A DNA stretch of 64,000 nucleotides, taken from positions 248,001 through 312,000 of the forward strand of contig NZ_CP146614.1 in NCBI RefSeq assembly GCF_037094685.1. Direction: 5' to 3'. The position numbers and the translations under genes were made by a program. Under the pieces are notes generated by a model. It worked only from the letters and a program-made list of their open reading frames with translations, made no database searches and was not told the DNA's origin. The DNA is from Massilia sp. METH4. Lineage in GTDB: Bacteria > Pseudomonadota > Gammaproteobacteria > Burkholderiales > Burkholderiaceae_D. This document shows, piece after piece, positions 1 through 8,067 of this stretch. Every line of letters begins with the position of its first letter. Within the stretch, counting starts at the first letter, position 1.

Positions 1-71
1 GCGCGGAGAGGGAAGCTTTCTTGATCATGTGGTGACTGAGATAAAAGCTGAAGATCCAGCTGGGTGATCGT

Positions 72-100
72 CGCGGCGGCCGCGATGCCGGGCCGCCGCG
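72..100 (-). terminator. GC-rich hairpin downstream of dapA
   Basis: A perfect 10-bp inverted repeat (CGCGGCGGCC at 72-81, GGCCGCCGCG at 91-100) with a 9-nt loop lies just past the dapA stop on the minus strand. No T-run follows it on the minus strand, so it may be a pause or processing hairpin between dapA and whatever gene follows rather than a classical terminator. Positions 1-71 show no gene I can support. Confidence 0.4.
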
Positions 101-108
101 TGTGGGGC

Positions 109-987
109 TTACGCCAGCACGCCCGCCTCCACCAGCGCGGCGCGTACCGTCTGGTGGAATTCGGGAGCGAGCGGCACCAGCGGCAGGCGGATGCCGGCCG
201 GCATGCGGCCCATTTCCGCCAGCGCCCATTTGGCGGGTACCGGGTTCGGTTCGACGAACAGTTTCTGGTGCAGGGGGAAGACCTTGTTGTTGATGTCGAT
301 GGCCTTGGCGATGTCGCCGGCCATCGCGGCCGCGCACATCTCGGCCATCGCCCGTGGTGCCACGTTCGCGGTCACGGAGATATTGCCCTTGCCGCCGGCC
401 AGCATCAGCGCCATCGCGGTGGGATCGTCGCCGGAATACACGGCGAATTCCTTCGGCACCTGGCGCAGCAGGTCCAGGCCGCGGCCGATATTGCCGGTGG
501 CATCCTTGATGCCGATGATGTTCTTGATCGAGGCCAGGCGCAGCACCGTCTCGTTGCTCATGTCCGCCACCGTGCGGCCCGGCACGTTGTACAGGATTAC
601 CGGCAGGTCGACCGCCTCGGCGATCGCCTTGAAGTGCTGGTACATGCCTTCCTGGGTCGGACGGTTGTAGTAGGGCACTACTTGCAGTGTCGCATCCGCG
701 CCCGCTTCCTTCGCATAGCGGGTCAGCACGATTGCCTCGGCCGTGGAATTGCCGCCGCTGCCCGCGATCACGGGAATGCGGCCGGCCACGCGGTCGACGC
801 AAGCCTTGATCAGTGCGCAGTGTTCTTCCACGGTCACCGTGGCCGATTCACCGGTCGTACCGACGATCACGATCCCGTCCGTGCCCTCGGCAATGTGCCA
901 ATCGATCAGGCGGTTCAGGCTGTCATAGTCCAGACTGCCGTCCGCATGCATTGGGGTCACGATTGCAACAATGCTGCCCTTAATCAT
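109..987 (-). CDS. dapA: 4-hydroxy-tetrahydrodipicolinate synthase DapA
   Basis: Condenses pyruvate with aspartate semialdehyde in the first committed step of lysine/diaminopimelate synthesis; cytoplasmic TIM-barrel aldolase. The N-terminus reads [13 protein letters not shown], the GTTGES signature follows near residue 45, YYNRP near 133-137, and the Schiff-base lysine sits in [10 protein letters not shown] near residue 162. I chose the ATG at 987 (292 aa, the family's normal length and N-terminus) over an in-frame TTG at 1005. No strong Shine-Dalgarno is visible at either. It is the last gene of a minus-strand run from 5.2 kb (PHP, htpX, YciO, M50 protease, methyltransferase). Identity is very secure. 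Confidence 0.97.
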   Translation of the reverse strand: MIKGSIVAIVTPMHADGSLDYDSLNRLIDWHIAEGTDGIVIVGTTGESATVTVEEHCALIKACVDRVAGRIPVIAGSGGNSTAEAIVLTRYAKEAGADATLQVVPYYNRPTQEGMYQHFKAIAEAVDLPVILYNVPGRTVADMSNETVLRLASIKNIIGIKDATGNIGRGLDLLRQVPKEFAVYSGDDPTAMALMLAGGKGNISVTANVAPRAMAEMCAAAMAGDIAKAIDINNKVFPLHQKLFVEPNPVPAKWALAEMGRMPAGIRLPLVPLAPEFHQTVRAALVEAGVLA

Positions 988-1066
988 ATATTGAACCAAT
1001 TGCAAATAGATTGAAAACGTCGATTGTAGACGATAGCCTGCGCGCGTGGGGTATTTCGCGGCGGTA

Positions 1067-1624
1067 TCAGCTCTCGATACGGCCCAGCAGCGCGGCCTCC
1101 CTGGGGAACTCCGCCTTCACGGCGCAGATACGCTGTACCAGCGCCTGTTTCCCGTCTTCATTAACGAGGCCATCCTCGAACGCGATGACACGCAAGCCAT
1201 GCTGCCGCGCCAGTTCGAGCAATTCGCCCGCCTTCAGCAGGAAGTCCGGATTGCTCGGCTTGCCAAACGCCGCATTGCCGTCTGCAAAGGTTTCATAGAT
1301 CAGCACGCCGTTGGTCGCCAGGCTGCCGACCATGGCGGACAGCAGCGGCCGGTGCAGGTAATTGGTGACCACGATGCCGGCGAACCGGTTCGGGCCGAAC
1401 GGCCACGGGGCGCCGTCGACTTCCAGGTCGATATCGCTGGTGACGATGCCCGGGCCGGCCGTCGCGGCCAGCGCATCGGGCCGGCGGTCCACGGCGATCA
1501 CCGCGTGGCCCAGCGTGACGAGATGGCGGGAATGACGGCCGTTGCCGCATGCAAGGTCGAGTACCTCGCCGCCGGGAATCAATGGTGCAAAACGCTGCAC
1601 CCAGGGGGAAACCACGTCGCTCAT
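1067..1624 (-). CDS. Class I SAM-dependent methyltransferase
   Basis: Probable cytoplasmic S-adenosylmethionine-dependent methyltransferase of 185 aa with a single Rossmann domain. The SAM-binding motif I is [14 protein letters not shown] (about residues 21-34), followed by an acidic residue ending strand 2 (VIAVDRR) and a motif-IV-like stretch ([10 protein letters not shown]). The fold resembles TehB/small-molecule methyltransferases, but the substrate cannot be read from sequence. The ATG at 1624 has AAGGAA about 8 nt upstream. It lies between the M50 protease (95 bp upstream) and dapA (79 bp downstream) on the same strand and is probably co-transcribed with them. Confidence 0.85.
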   Translation of the reverse strand: MSDVVSPWVQRFAPLIPGGEVLDLACGNGRHSRHLVTLGHAVIAVDRRPDALAATAGPGIVTSDIDLEVDGAPWPFGPNRFAGIVVTNYLHRPLLSAMVGSLATNGVLIYETFADGNAAFGKPSNPDFLLKAGELLELARQHGLRVIAFEDGLVNEDGKQALVQRICAVKAEFPREAALLGRIES

Positions 1625-1718
1625 GTGTTCCTTCTGGTATCACTCAAACATGGCCCGCGCAGGCGGGCCGCATCAATGCCGGCCACCGGGTGGCCCCTTC
1701 GTGGCGGCACGCCGCCTG

Positions 1719-2393
1719 TCATATATTCAGCAGCAACTGCAAGGGCAGCACCAGCAAGCCCAGCAGCTGGATGAAGACGCCCACCATCGCCGCCAGCAGC
1801 GGCGTCAGCAGATTGAAATACATCGCCACCAGCAAACCGATGAAGATCCACGGCGTGTATTGCTCGATGCGGGCATAGCGCCGCGCCAGCTCCATGGGCA
1901 GCAGGGCCGTCAGGATGCGGCCGCCATCGAGCGGCGGCACCGGCAGCAGGTTGAACACGCACATGATCGCGTTGACCTTGATGCCGGCGATCGCCATCTC
2001 GACCAGGAACGGCTCGGAGACATCCATCCGGCGCATCAGCGTGAGCCAGACCATCCAGCCCAGGCCCATGGCGAAATTGGCCATCGGGCCGGCCGCCGCC
2101 ACGAAGCCCATCTGCTTCTTCGGATTGCGCAGCCGGCTGTAGTCGACCGGCACCGGCTTGGCATAGCCGAACGGCATGTGAATGGTGAGGTACAGGATCA
2201 GCGGCAGGATGATCGTGCCGAACGGGTCGATGTGCCGGGTCGGGTTCATCGACAGCCGGCCCAGCTGGGCGGCGGTCGGATCGCCGAAATACCTGGCCAC
2301 ATAGCCATGGGCCGCCTCGTGCAGCGAAATCGCGAACAGGACGGGAATCGCATACACCGCGACGGTCTGGATGGCTTGGCTGAAATCACTCAT
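1719..2393 (-). CDS. Site-2 protease family (M50) membrane metalloprotease
   Basis: Polytopic inner-membrane zinc protease of 224 aa. The zinc-binding HEAAH motif (HExxH) lies inside the first hydrophobic segment near residue 24, and the second metal-site motif PPLDGGRIL near residues 151-159 completes the S2P pattern; at least four further hydrophobic stretches are visible. There is no PDZ domain, so it belongs to the short SpoIVFB/Rv-like group rather than RseP. Start chosen at ATG 2393 rather than an upstream in-frame TTG at 2417. A protein of this type commonly sits beside YciO and PHP-domain genes in betaproteobacteria. The substrate is unknown. Confidence 0.88.
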   Translation of the reverse strand: MSDFSQAIQTVAVYAIPVLFAISLHEAAHGYVARYFGDPTAAQLGRLSMNPTRHIDPFGTIILPLILYLTIHMPFGYAKPVPVDYSRLRNPKKQMGFVAAAGPMANFAMGLGWMVWLTLMRRMDVSEPFLVEMAIAGIKVNAIMCVFNLLPVPPLDGGRILTALLPMELARRYARIEQYTPWIFIGLLVAMYFNLLTPLLAAMVGVFIQLLGLLVLPLQLLLNI

Positions 2394-2524
2394 GGGCAAA
2401 ATTTTACCAGACTGCAAGGAACGGCCTGGAAGAGCAAGAGAGGGGGGAAAGTAAAGATAGGCAAAGAAGCCGGCGCGGCCGGCTCACTGGGGAAAGCTTC
2501 GCGGGATGGTGCCCACGGGGCCGC

Positions 2525-3148
2525 TTACAGTCCTACCACGGCCGGGTCGCCGCGGCCGAGACGCACCAGTTCCGGCTCGGAACCCGTCAGGTCGACGACC
2601 GTCGTCATTTCCATGCTGCACGCTCCGCCATCGATGATCAGGTCGAGCTGCTTGCCGATGCGGGCGTTGATCTCTTCCGGATCGTTCAACGGCTCCGTCT
2701 CCTCCGGCAGGATCAGCGTGGAGGAAATCAGCGGCTGGCCCAGCTCGGTCATCAGCGCTTCCACGATCGGCGTTTCCGGCACGCGCAGCCCAATGGTCTT
2801 GCGCGACGGGTGCGACAACCGGCGCGGCACTTCGCGGGTGGCTTCCAGTATGAACGTGAACGGCCCCGGCGTGGCCGCTTTCAGCAGCCGGAACTGCTTG
2901 TTGTCCACCCGCGCATACACGCCGATCTCGGACAGGTCGCGGCACAGCAGCGCCAGGTGGTGTTTCTCGTCGATGCCGCGGATGCGGCGCAGGCGCTCGA
3001 CGGCCGCCTTGTCGTCCAGGTGGCAGACCAGCGCATAGCACGAGTCGGTGGGCACGGCGACGACGCCGCCGCCGTGGATGATCTGGGCCGCCTGCTTGAT
3101 CAGGCGGCCCTGCGGGTTGAGCGGGTGTATCTCGAAGAATTGACTCAT
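2525..3148 (-). CDS. yciO: YciO family (Sua5/YciO/YrdC) protein
   Basis: A 207-aa single-domain protein of the Sua5/YrdC/YciO superfamily, whose founding members make threonylcarbamoyl-AMP for tRNA t6A. Recognisable segments are VVAVPTDSCYAL near residues 29-40, the PGPFTFILEAT block near 94-104, the KTIGLRVP stretch near 116-123, and a C-terminal GGACSMEMTTVVDLTG block near 175-190. In E. coli YciO is distinct from the essential YrdC, so a direct role in t6A is not assured. The start is 8 bp downstream of the htpX stop, so the two are very probably co-transcribed. Confidence 0.88.
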   Translation of the reverse strand: MSQFFEIHPLNPQGRLIKQAAQIIHGGGVVAVPTDSCYALVCHLDDKAAVERLRRIRGIDEKHHLALLCRDLSEIGVYARVDNKQFRLLKAATPGPFTFILEATREVPRRLSHPSRKTIGLRVPETPIVEALMTELGQPLISSTLILPEETEPLNDPEEINARIGKQLDLIIDGGACSMEMTTVVDLTGSEPELVRLGRGDPAVVGL

Positions 3149-3156
3149 TCAGTTCC

Positions 3157-4029
3157 TCATGCGCGCAGCGCCTGCAGCGCGGCGATGCGCTCCTCGAACG
3201 GCGGGTGGGTGGAGAACAGCGCCGACCAGCCGCCGCCGCCCGAGATGCCGGAAGCGGCCATGTTCTGCGGCAGGCCGCCCGGTTCCATGCCGCCCAGGCG
3301 GGCCAGCGCATTCTGCATCGGCGCGGTGCTGCCCAGCAGGCGCGCCGAGCCGGCGTCGGCACGGAATTCGCGCTGGCGCGAGAACCAGGCCACGATGATC
3401 GAGGCCAGCAGGCCGAACACGATCTCGCACACGAACACGGTGATCATGTAGCCCGGGCCGCGGCTGTCCTCATTGCGCAGCAAGACCTTGTCGACAAAAA
3501 AGCCGACGATGCGGGCGAAGAACACCACGAAGGTATTGACCACGCCCTGGATCAGCGTGAGCGTGACCATGTCGCCGTTGGCGATGTGTGCCACCTCGTG
3601 ACCCAGCACCGCTTCGACTTCCTCGCGGTTCATCGATTGCAGCAGGCCCGTGGACACGGCAACCAGGGCCGAATTCTTGAAGGCGCCCGTGGCGAACGCG
3701 TTCGGCTCGCCGTCATACACAGCCACTTCGGGCATGCCGATGCCGGCGCGCTGCGCCAGGCCCTGCACGGTGGCGAGAAGCCACTGCTCGGTGGAGTTCT
3801 GCGGCGCGTCGATCACGCGCGCGCCGGTCGTCCACTTCGCCATCGGCTTCGAGATCAGCAGCGAGATGATGGAACCGGTGAAGCCGACCACCAGCGAAAA
3901 CGCCAGCAGTCCGCCCATCTCCAGCTGTCCGCCCGCGCCGGGACGGCCGATGCCGAGCAGCGACAACACGATGGACAACACCAACATCACGGCGAGGTTG
4001 GTGGCGATAAACAGGATGATGCGTTTCAT
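3157..4029 (-). CDS. htpX: Protease HtpX (M48 membrane zinc metalloprotease)
   Basis: Inner-membrane zinc protease for quality control of membrane proteins, 290 aa. Two N-terminal membrane helices (about residues 4-24 and 36-58), the active-site HEVAH motif near 143-147, two further hydrophobic segments (about 158-178 and 194-215) and the conserved [12 protein letters not shown] block near 219-230 give the canonical HtpX layout. The active-site half faces the cytoplasm in known members. The ATG at 4029 has GGAGA upstream, and a sigma-32-like promoter is proposed at 4063-4090. Its position between the PHP and YciO genes differs from the htpX-alone arrangement of enterobacteria. Confidence 0.95.
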   Translation of the reverse strand: MKRIILFIATNLAVMLVLSIVLSLLGIGRPGAGGQLEMGGLLAFSLVVGFTGSIISLLISKPMAKWTTGARVIDAPQNSTEQWLLATVQGLAQRAGIGMPEVAVYDGEPNAFATGAFKNSALVAVSTGLLQSMNREEVEAVLGHEVAHIANGDMVTLTLIQGVVNTFVVFFARIVGFFVDKVLLRNEDSRGPGYMITVFVCEIVFGLLASIIVAWFSRQREFRADAGSARLLGSTAPMQNALARLGGMEPGGLPQNMAASGISGGGGWSALFSTHPPFEERIAALQALRA

Positions 4030-4062
4030 GTAGGGGGTCTCCGGATGTGATCCGAGGGGTCA

Positions 4063-4090
4063 AATAAGGGTATACCCACGAAATTACAAG
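4063..4090 (-). promoter_or_regulatory. Possible sigma-32 heat-shock promoter of htpX
   Basis: On the minus strand CTTGTAA (complement of 4084-4090) is followed after 13 bp by CCCTTATT (complement of 4063-4070). The heat-shock consensus is CTTGAAA, 13-15 bp, CCCCATnT. The -35 is 6/7 and the -10 is weak. It would start transcription about 27 nt before the htpX ATG. htpX is a known sigma-32 target in E. coli. Confidence 0.4.
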
Positions 4091-4164
4091 GGTATTTCGA
4101 GGCGGCGACCGGAGTCTTTACCGGTTGGTCTTGCTGGCGGAGGGCAGGCTTCGCTACCCGGCGG

Positions 4165-4295
4165 CCTGACCCTGGGGTCGGCCCCAGCGGGGCGAAGCCG
4201 GGGTTTCAAGGAGCTCTGCTCCTTGCCGGCGTAGCGGTATTGGCCTGCTGGCCAGTACTCCTCCCTGACCCCGGCCTTTTGCTTCCGGGGTGACG
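4165..4295. repeat. Cluster of four short hairpins between PHP and htpX genes
   Basis: The 293-bp gap 4030-4322 carries no convincing gene. Within 130 bp it has four inverted repeats: CTGGGG/CCCCAG (4172-4177, 4182-4187), CAAGGAGC/GCTCCTTG (4207-4214, 4218-4225), GGCC/GGCC (4242-4245, 4249-4252) and ACCCCGG/CCGGGGT (4268-4274, 4285-4291). None is followed by a T-run. The look is that of a REP/BIME-like composite or a structured RNA segment. Confidence 0.45.
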
Positions 4296-4322
4296 CCATG
4301 CGCTTCGGCCCCGAAACGCATG

Positions 4323-5186
4323 TCAGAACCAGTCGTGCCAGACCGGCGTGACGGTGGCAGGAAGCGGCGGCAGCGCGGCAAAGTCGACGCGCGCTTCGCC
4401 GGGCGCGTGGAAATCGGTGCCGCGCGAGGCGAGGAAGCCGTAGGCGTTGGCCAGCTGGGCGTACACGGGATACTGGTCGGGCGTATGACTGCCCGTCACC
4501 ACTTCGATCGCGGCGCCGCCGAGCTCCTTGAACTGGTCGAACAGCACGCCCTGCTGCAACTGGGTGAAACGGTAGCGGCCGGGGTGGGCGATGACGGCGG
4601 TGCCGCCGGCGCCATGGATCCACCCCACCGCTTCTTCCAGGCTGGCCCAGCGGTGCGGCACATAGCCCGGCTTGCCCTCGGACAGGTATTTGCGAAACAC
4701 CTCGGCCGTGTTGGCGCAATAGCCCTGCTGCACCAGGTAGCGGGCAAAGTGGGTGCGCGACATCAGCGCCGGGTTCTCGACGAATTCCAGCGCGCCTTCA
4801 TACGCGTCGGGAATGCCGGCCTTGGCCAGCTGCTCGCCGATCTCGCGGCCGCGCGCGTCGCGCCCCTCGCGCGTCGCGGCCAGGCCGCGCACCAGCGCGG
4901 CATTGTTTTCGTCGATGTTCAGGCCCACGATGTGCACGGTCTCGCCACTCCAGGTGATCGAGATTTCCACGCCCGCCACGAAGCGCATGCCCAGCTCCGC
5001 CGCCGCCGCGCGCGCCGCGGGGATACCGCCCACCTCGTCGTGGTCGGTCAGCGCCCAGACGTCCACGCCGGACTGGCGCGCGTACTTCGCCACGGCGGCG
5101 GGCGCGAGGACGCCGTCGGAAACATTGGAATGGCAGTGCAGGTCGACTTTCAGCATGGCGGGATCGAAACGGTAACGAACGGTCAT
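4323..5186 (-). CDS. PHP-domain phosphoesterase (RNase AM / nucleoside bisphosphatase type)
   Basis: Metal-dependent PHP phosphoesterase of 287 aa, of the family that includes E. coli Rnm/YciV and the betaproteobacterial 3',5'-nucleoside bisphosphatase; these hydrolyse pAp-type nucleotides or short RNA 5' ends. Metal-ligand motifs are visible in order: [11 protein letters not shown] near residue 15, ALTDHDEV near 45, HIVGLNID near 85, AVIAHPGRY near 196, and SRGTDFHAP near 251. An alternative start is the ATG at 5156 ([10 protein letters not shown]), which matches many homologues; I kept the ATG at 5186 because AGGGGG lies just upstream of it. It heads the minus-strand run toward dapA. Confidence 0.88.
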   Translation of the reverse strand: MTVRYRFDPAMLKVDLHCHSNVSDGVLAPAAVAKYARQSGVDVWALTDHDEVGGIPAARAAAAELGMRFVAGVEISITWSGETVHIVGLNIDENNAALVRGLAATREGRDARGREIGEQLAKAGIPDAYEGALEFVENPALMSRTHFARYLVQQGYCANTAEVFRKYLSEGKPGYVPHRWASLEEAVGWIHGAGGTAVIAHPGRYRFTQLQQGVLFDQFKELGGAAIEVVTGSHTPDQYPVYAQLANAYGFLASRGTDFHAPGEARVDFAALPPLPATVTPVWHDWF

Positions 5187-5224
5187 TGTACCGCCCCCTG
5201 CCAGGCCGCGCCGGCGCGGGCCAT

Positions 5225-6100
5225 TTATGCGAGGAACTGCGCGATCATCGATGCCAGCATTTCCGGCTCGTCATGGTGCAGCATGTGGCCCGCGTCCGGG
5301 ATCATCTTCGCGGTGACGTCGGCGATGTTCGTCATCCGGCGGTCCACCTCGCGCCTGCCCTCTTCCGTACCGCCCAGCCACAGCCACATATTGGTGTCGG
5401 CCGCTTCCACCCACAGCACCGGGGCGGTGATGCGGCGCCAGCATGCCATGATGTCCTCGGCGTGATAAGGCAGCGGGCTGGCCTGCTTGTGCACCGGATC
5501 GCCCAGGATTTCCCATTCTCCGGCCGCGTTCGGCGCCGCCCAGTGCTGCACCAGGAAGGCGGCGCGCTCGTCGGTCAGGCGCGGGTTGGTCTTCTGCAGC
5601 CGCGCCGCCACGGCCGCCTGCGTGGGGTAGCTTTTCATGACCGGCGGGTCGAGCAATTCATCGAGCCATTTCGCGTAGCGCTTCGGCGCGTCCTCGGGCT
5701 TGGCGCCCGTCAGGCCGAAGCCTTCCAGGTTGACGAAGCGGCGGATGCGTTCGGGCCGCACGCCGGCATAGATGCCGGCGATATTGCCGCCCATGCTGTG
5801 GCCGACCAGGTTCACCTGGCCCTCCGGCTGGTAGTGGCGCAGGATCGCATCCAGGTCGGCCAGGTAGTCGGGGAACCAGTAGGTGTCGGTGCCGGACCGC
5901 TCCGTCAGGCCGAAGCCGCGCCAGTCCGGCGCGATCACGTGCCAGTCGCCGTGCAGGTGGTCGACCACGAACTGGAACGAGGCGCCCACGTCCATCCAGC
6001 CGTGCAGCATGAAGATCTTGGGTGCGCCCTCGGGGCCCCAGTGGCGGACATGGGTGCGCAGGCCGCGGATGGTGAGGAAGTCGGAACGGGAACGAGTCAT
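5225..6100 (-). CDS. Alpha/beta hydrolase
   Basis: Cytoplasmic alpha/beta-hydrolase-fold enzyme of 291 aa with no signal peptide. The oxyanion segment MLHGWMD is near residue 30, the nucleophile elbow is GHSMGG (serine near residue 102), and a late acidic/histidine pair is plausible in the C-terminal [10 protein letters not shown] stretch. It resembles epoxide hydrolase/haloalkane dehalogenase-like esterases, but the substrate is not deducible. It is divergent from the carbonic anhydrase gene across a 162-bp region that contains a 14-bp perfect palindrome, and lies 38 bp upstream of the PHP gene on the same strand. Confidence 0.85.
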   Translation of the reverse strand: MTRSRSDFLTIRGLRTHVRHWGPEGAPKIFMLHGWMDVGASFQFVVDHLHGDWHVIAPDWRGFGLTERSGTDTYWFPDYLADLDAILRHYQPEGQVNLVGHSMGGNIAGIYAGVRPERIRRFVNLEGFGLTGAKPEDAPKRYAKWLDELLDPPVMKSYPTQAAVAARLQKTNPRLTDERAAFLVQHWAAPNAAGEWEILGDPVHKQASPLPYHAEDIMACWRRITAPVLWVEAADTNMWLWLGGTEEGRREVDRRMTNIADVTAKMIPDAGHMLHHDEPEMLASMIAQFLA

Positions 6101-6162
6101 GGTCTTGAAATGGGGGCCGGCGGCGCAATATGCGGGCCTTCCGTTTGGGAAAAACTTATATT

Positions 6163-6176
6163 AGCACGATCGTGCT
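6163..6176. promoter_or_regulatory. Perfect palindrome AGCACGATCGTGCT in a divergent promoter region
   Basis: A 14-bp perfect palindrome flanked by AT-rich DNA (TTATATT before, TTATAAA after) lies between the divergent hydrolase (start 6100) and carbonic anhydrase (start 6263) genes. Its form suits a dimeric regulator such as a TetR-family protein, but no TetR gene is in the window and the regulator is unknown. Confidence 0.45.
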
Positions 6177-6262
6177 TTATAAACCCGCGAGCGTGCACGG
6201 GGCGAATGCCGGGGCGCAAGGGCGTAAAATGTCGCCAATATTTTCCCCGAACAAGGCAACCG

Positions 6263-6787
6263 ATGACGATTTACCAGTTGGGCGAGGATGCGCCCGAGCT
6301 GCATCCTTCCGCCTTCGTGGCCGACAGTGCCACGGTGATCGGCAAGGTGACGCTGGCAGCGAACAGTTCCGTGTGGTACGGCGCCACGCTGCGCGGCGAC
6401 AACGAGCGGATCACGATCGGCGAGAACAGCAACGTGCAGGAAAACACGGTGATGCACACGGACATGGGCTACCCGCTGACGATCGGCCGCGACGTGACGA
6501 TCGGCCACCAGGCAATGCTGCATGGCTGCACGATCGGCGACGGCGCGCTGGTCGGCATCCAGGCCGTGATCCTGAATGGCGCGAAGATCGGCAAGGGTTG
6601 CCTGGTGGGCGCGGGGGCGCTCGTCACGGAAGGCAAGGAGTTTCCGGACAACGTCCTGATCATCGGTTCGCCCGCCAAGGCCGTGCGCGAACTGACGGCG
6701 GACGACGTGGCGCGCCTGAAAGGCGCCGCCGACAGCTATGTGGAACGCGCGCAGCTGTACAAGACAAATTTGAAAAAGATTGGATAA
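6263..6787 (+). CDS. Gamma-class carbonic anhydrase family protein
   Basis: Left-handed beta-helix trimer protein of 174 aa, YrdA/CaiE/gamma-carbonic-anhydrase family, built of hexapeptide repeats. Landmarks are WYGATLRGD near residues 38-46, [11 protein letters not shown] near 58-68, and IGHQAMLHG near 81-89, which supplies the histidines that bind the metal in this family. Reversible CO2 hydration is the family reaction but many members remain uncharacterised. The ATG at 6263 gives the usual N-terminus (MTIYQLG); the open frame upstream to 5186 is only antisense to the hydrolase. It is 3 bp ahead of hslO and probably co-transcribed. Confidence 0.9.
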   Translation: MTIYQLGEDAPELHPSAFVADSATVIGKVTLAANSSVWYGATLRGDNERITIGENSNVQENTVMHTDMGYPLTIGRDVTIGHQAMLHGCTIGDGALVGIQAVILNGAKIGKGCLVGAGALVTEGKEFPDNVLIIGSPAKAVRELTADDVARLKGAADSYVERAQLYKTNLKKIG

Positions 6788-6790
6788 CGC

Positions 6791-7732
6791 ATGACCCAGG
6801 ATACGCTGCAAAAATTCATTTTCGAGAACGCCGCCGTGCGCGGCGAGCTGGTCGACATCTCGCAGACGTGGCGCGAGATCCAGGCTCGCCACCAGTACCC
6901 GGTGGCCGTCAAGCGGCTGCTGGGGCAGATGGTGTCCGCCGCCGCCCTGCTGTCGGCCAACCTGAAGTTCAACGGCTCCATCGTGATGCAGATCCACGGT
7001 GACGGCCCGGTGCGCCTGCTGGTCGTCGAATGCGATTCGCAGCTGCGCATGCGCGCCACGGCCAAGTTGTCCGGCGACGCGCCGATCGCCGACAACGCGG
7101 GCCTGACGTCCCTGCTGAACCAGACGGGCAAGGGCCGCTTCGTCATCACCCTCGACCCGGCCGAGAAGGTGCCGGGCCAGCAACCGTACCAGGGCGTGGT
7201 GCCGCTGGACGGCGAGGACGTGGCCACCGTCATCGAGCACTACATGCTGCGCTCCGAGCAGCTCGATACGCAACTGTGGCTGGCCGCGAACGACGACGTG
7301 GCGCGCGGCCTGCTGCTGCAAAAACTGCCGCTGCACGGCGGCAAGGCCGAGGCGAATCCCCTTACCCACGAGGAAGCGCTGGAAACGTGGAACCGCGCCG
7401 TGATGCTGGGCCGCACCCTGAAGGAAGAGGAGCTGCTGACGACCACGATCGACGTGCTGCAAAAGCGCCTGTTCTGGGAAGAGACGATCCGCGTGTTCGA
7501 CCCGGTGCACCCGTCCTTCCACTGCAGCTGCACGCGTGACAAGGTGGGCAATATGCTGAAGATGCTGGGCCAGGCCGAAGTCGAGGACGCGCTCGCCGAA
7601 CAGGGCAAGCTGGGCATCAACTGCGACTTCTGCGGCAAGCACTACGAGTACGACGCCGTCGACTGCGCCCAGCTGTTCGCCAGCGACGCCCCCGCCGAAG
7701 CGCTGATCCACCCCACCGGCGCCAAGCACTGA
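6791..7732 (+). CDS. hslO: Redox-regulated chaperone Hsp33
   Basis: Cytoplasmic holdase chaperone of 313 aa, activated by oxidation. The C-terminal zinc/redox centre is visible as CSC (near residues 242-244) and CDFC (near 277-280), i.e. the CxC...CxxC arrangement whose cysteines release zinc and form disulphides under hypochlorite or peroxide stress. The N-terminal substrate-binding domain is intact and the length is typical. It follows the carbonic anhydrase gene by 3 bp and is closed by a strong intrinsic terminator at 7753-7775. Confidence 0.96.
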   Translation: MTQDTLQKFIFENAAVRGELVDISQTWREIQARHQYPVAVKRLLGQMVSAAALLSANLKFNGSIVMQIHGDGPVRLLVVECDSQLRMRATAKLSGDAPIADNAGLTSLLNQTGKGRFVITLDPAEKVPGQQPYQGVVPLDGEDVATVIEHYMLRSEQLDTQLWLAANDDVARGLLLQKLPLHGGKAEANPLTHEEALETWNRAVMLGRTLKEEELLTTTIDVLQKRLFWEETIRVFDPVHPSFHCSCTRDKVGNMLKMLGQAEVEDALAEQGKLGINCDFCGKHYEYDAVDCAQLFASDAPAEALIHPTGAKH

Positions 7733-7752
7733 GCCTCCCGCGCTCCACACCA

Positions 7753-7775
7753 AGCCCGCCTCCGGCGGGCTTTTT
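7753..7775 (+). terminator. Intrinsic terminator after hslO
   Basis: Stem AGCCCGCC (7753-7760) with GGCGGGCT (7764-7771), loop TCC, followed by a T-run to 7775. Located 20 bp past the hslO stop. Confidence 0.9.
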
Positions 7776-7785
7776 CGTTGCAGTC

Positions 7786-7976
7786 AACAGCTGAGCTGGT
7801 CGCAAAACCACACCGGGGACAGTCCCCGATTTTTTACAACACGCTAAGTTTTTGATTCCGGACTGCTGAGCTGGTCGCAAAACAACACCGGGGACTGTCC
7901 CCGAATTTCAACACCGGGGACTGTCCCCGAATTTTAACAACGCCGGAGCAGTCCTCGAATTCCGGCAACATTGTTG
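7786..7976. repeat. Three copies of the GGGGACAGTCCCC palindromic repeat (family 1)
   Basis: This fills most of the 335-bp gene-free stretch 7733-8067. The 15-bp palindromic core CGGGGAC-A/T-GTCCCCG occurs at 7814-7828, 7889-7903 and 7915-7929. The first two copies share a leader of about 25 bp (TGAGCTGGTCGCAAAAC) and the cores are trailed by T/A-rich DNA with ACAAC. A decayed relative at 7942-7966 retains a GCCGGA/TCCGGC pair. The same core recurs at 11581-11639, on the other side of the receptor-phosphodiesterase pair. Confidence 0.85.
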
Positions 7977-7981
7977 CGTGG

Positions 7982-7999
7982 GCGTCATCACGCCGTCAC
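7982..7999 (+). promoter_or_regulatory. PhoB-box-like direct repeat upstream of the receptor-GDPD pair
   Basis: GCGTCAT (7982-7988), 4 bp, CCGTCAC (7993-7999): two heptamers with the 11-bp period of a Pho box, each matching CTGTCAT at five of seven positions. It lies 69-86 bp upstream of the receptor ATG. This is weak evidence alone, but the downstream phosphodiesterase makes phosphate control plausible. Confidence 0.35.
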
Positions 8000-8067
8000 A
8001 TCCCACCGCTACGCTGCGCGTCGTTGCATTTCTTACCAACTTATTTTCAACTCGACGACGAGCAAAC

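Noticed and set aside
4084..4719. 211-codon minus-strand frame in the PHP/htpX gap
   Set aside because: Mostly an alternative frame of the PHP gene plus the hairpin cluster.
5186..6262. N-terminal extension of the carbonic anhydrase frame
   Set aside because: The 359 extra codons are antisense to the alpha/beta hydrolase; homologues start at MTIYQLG.
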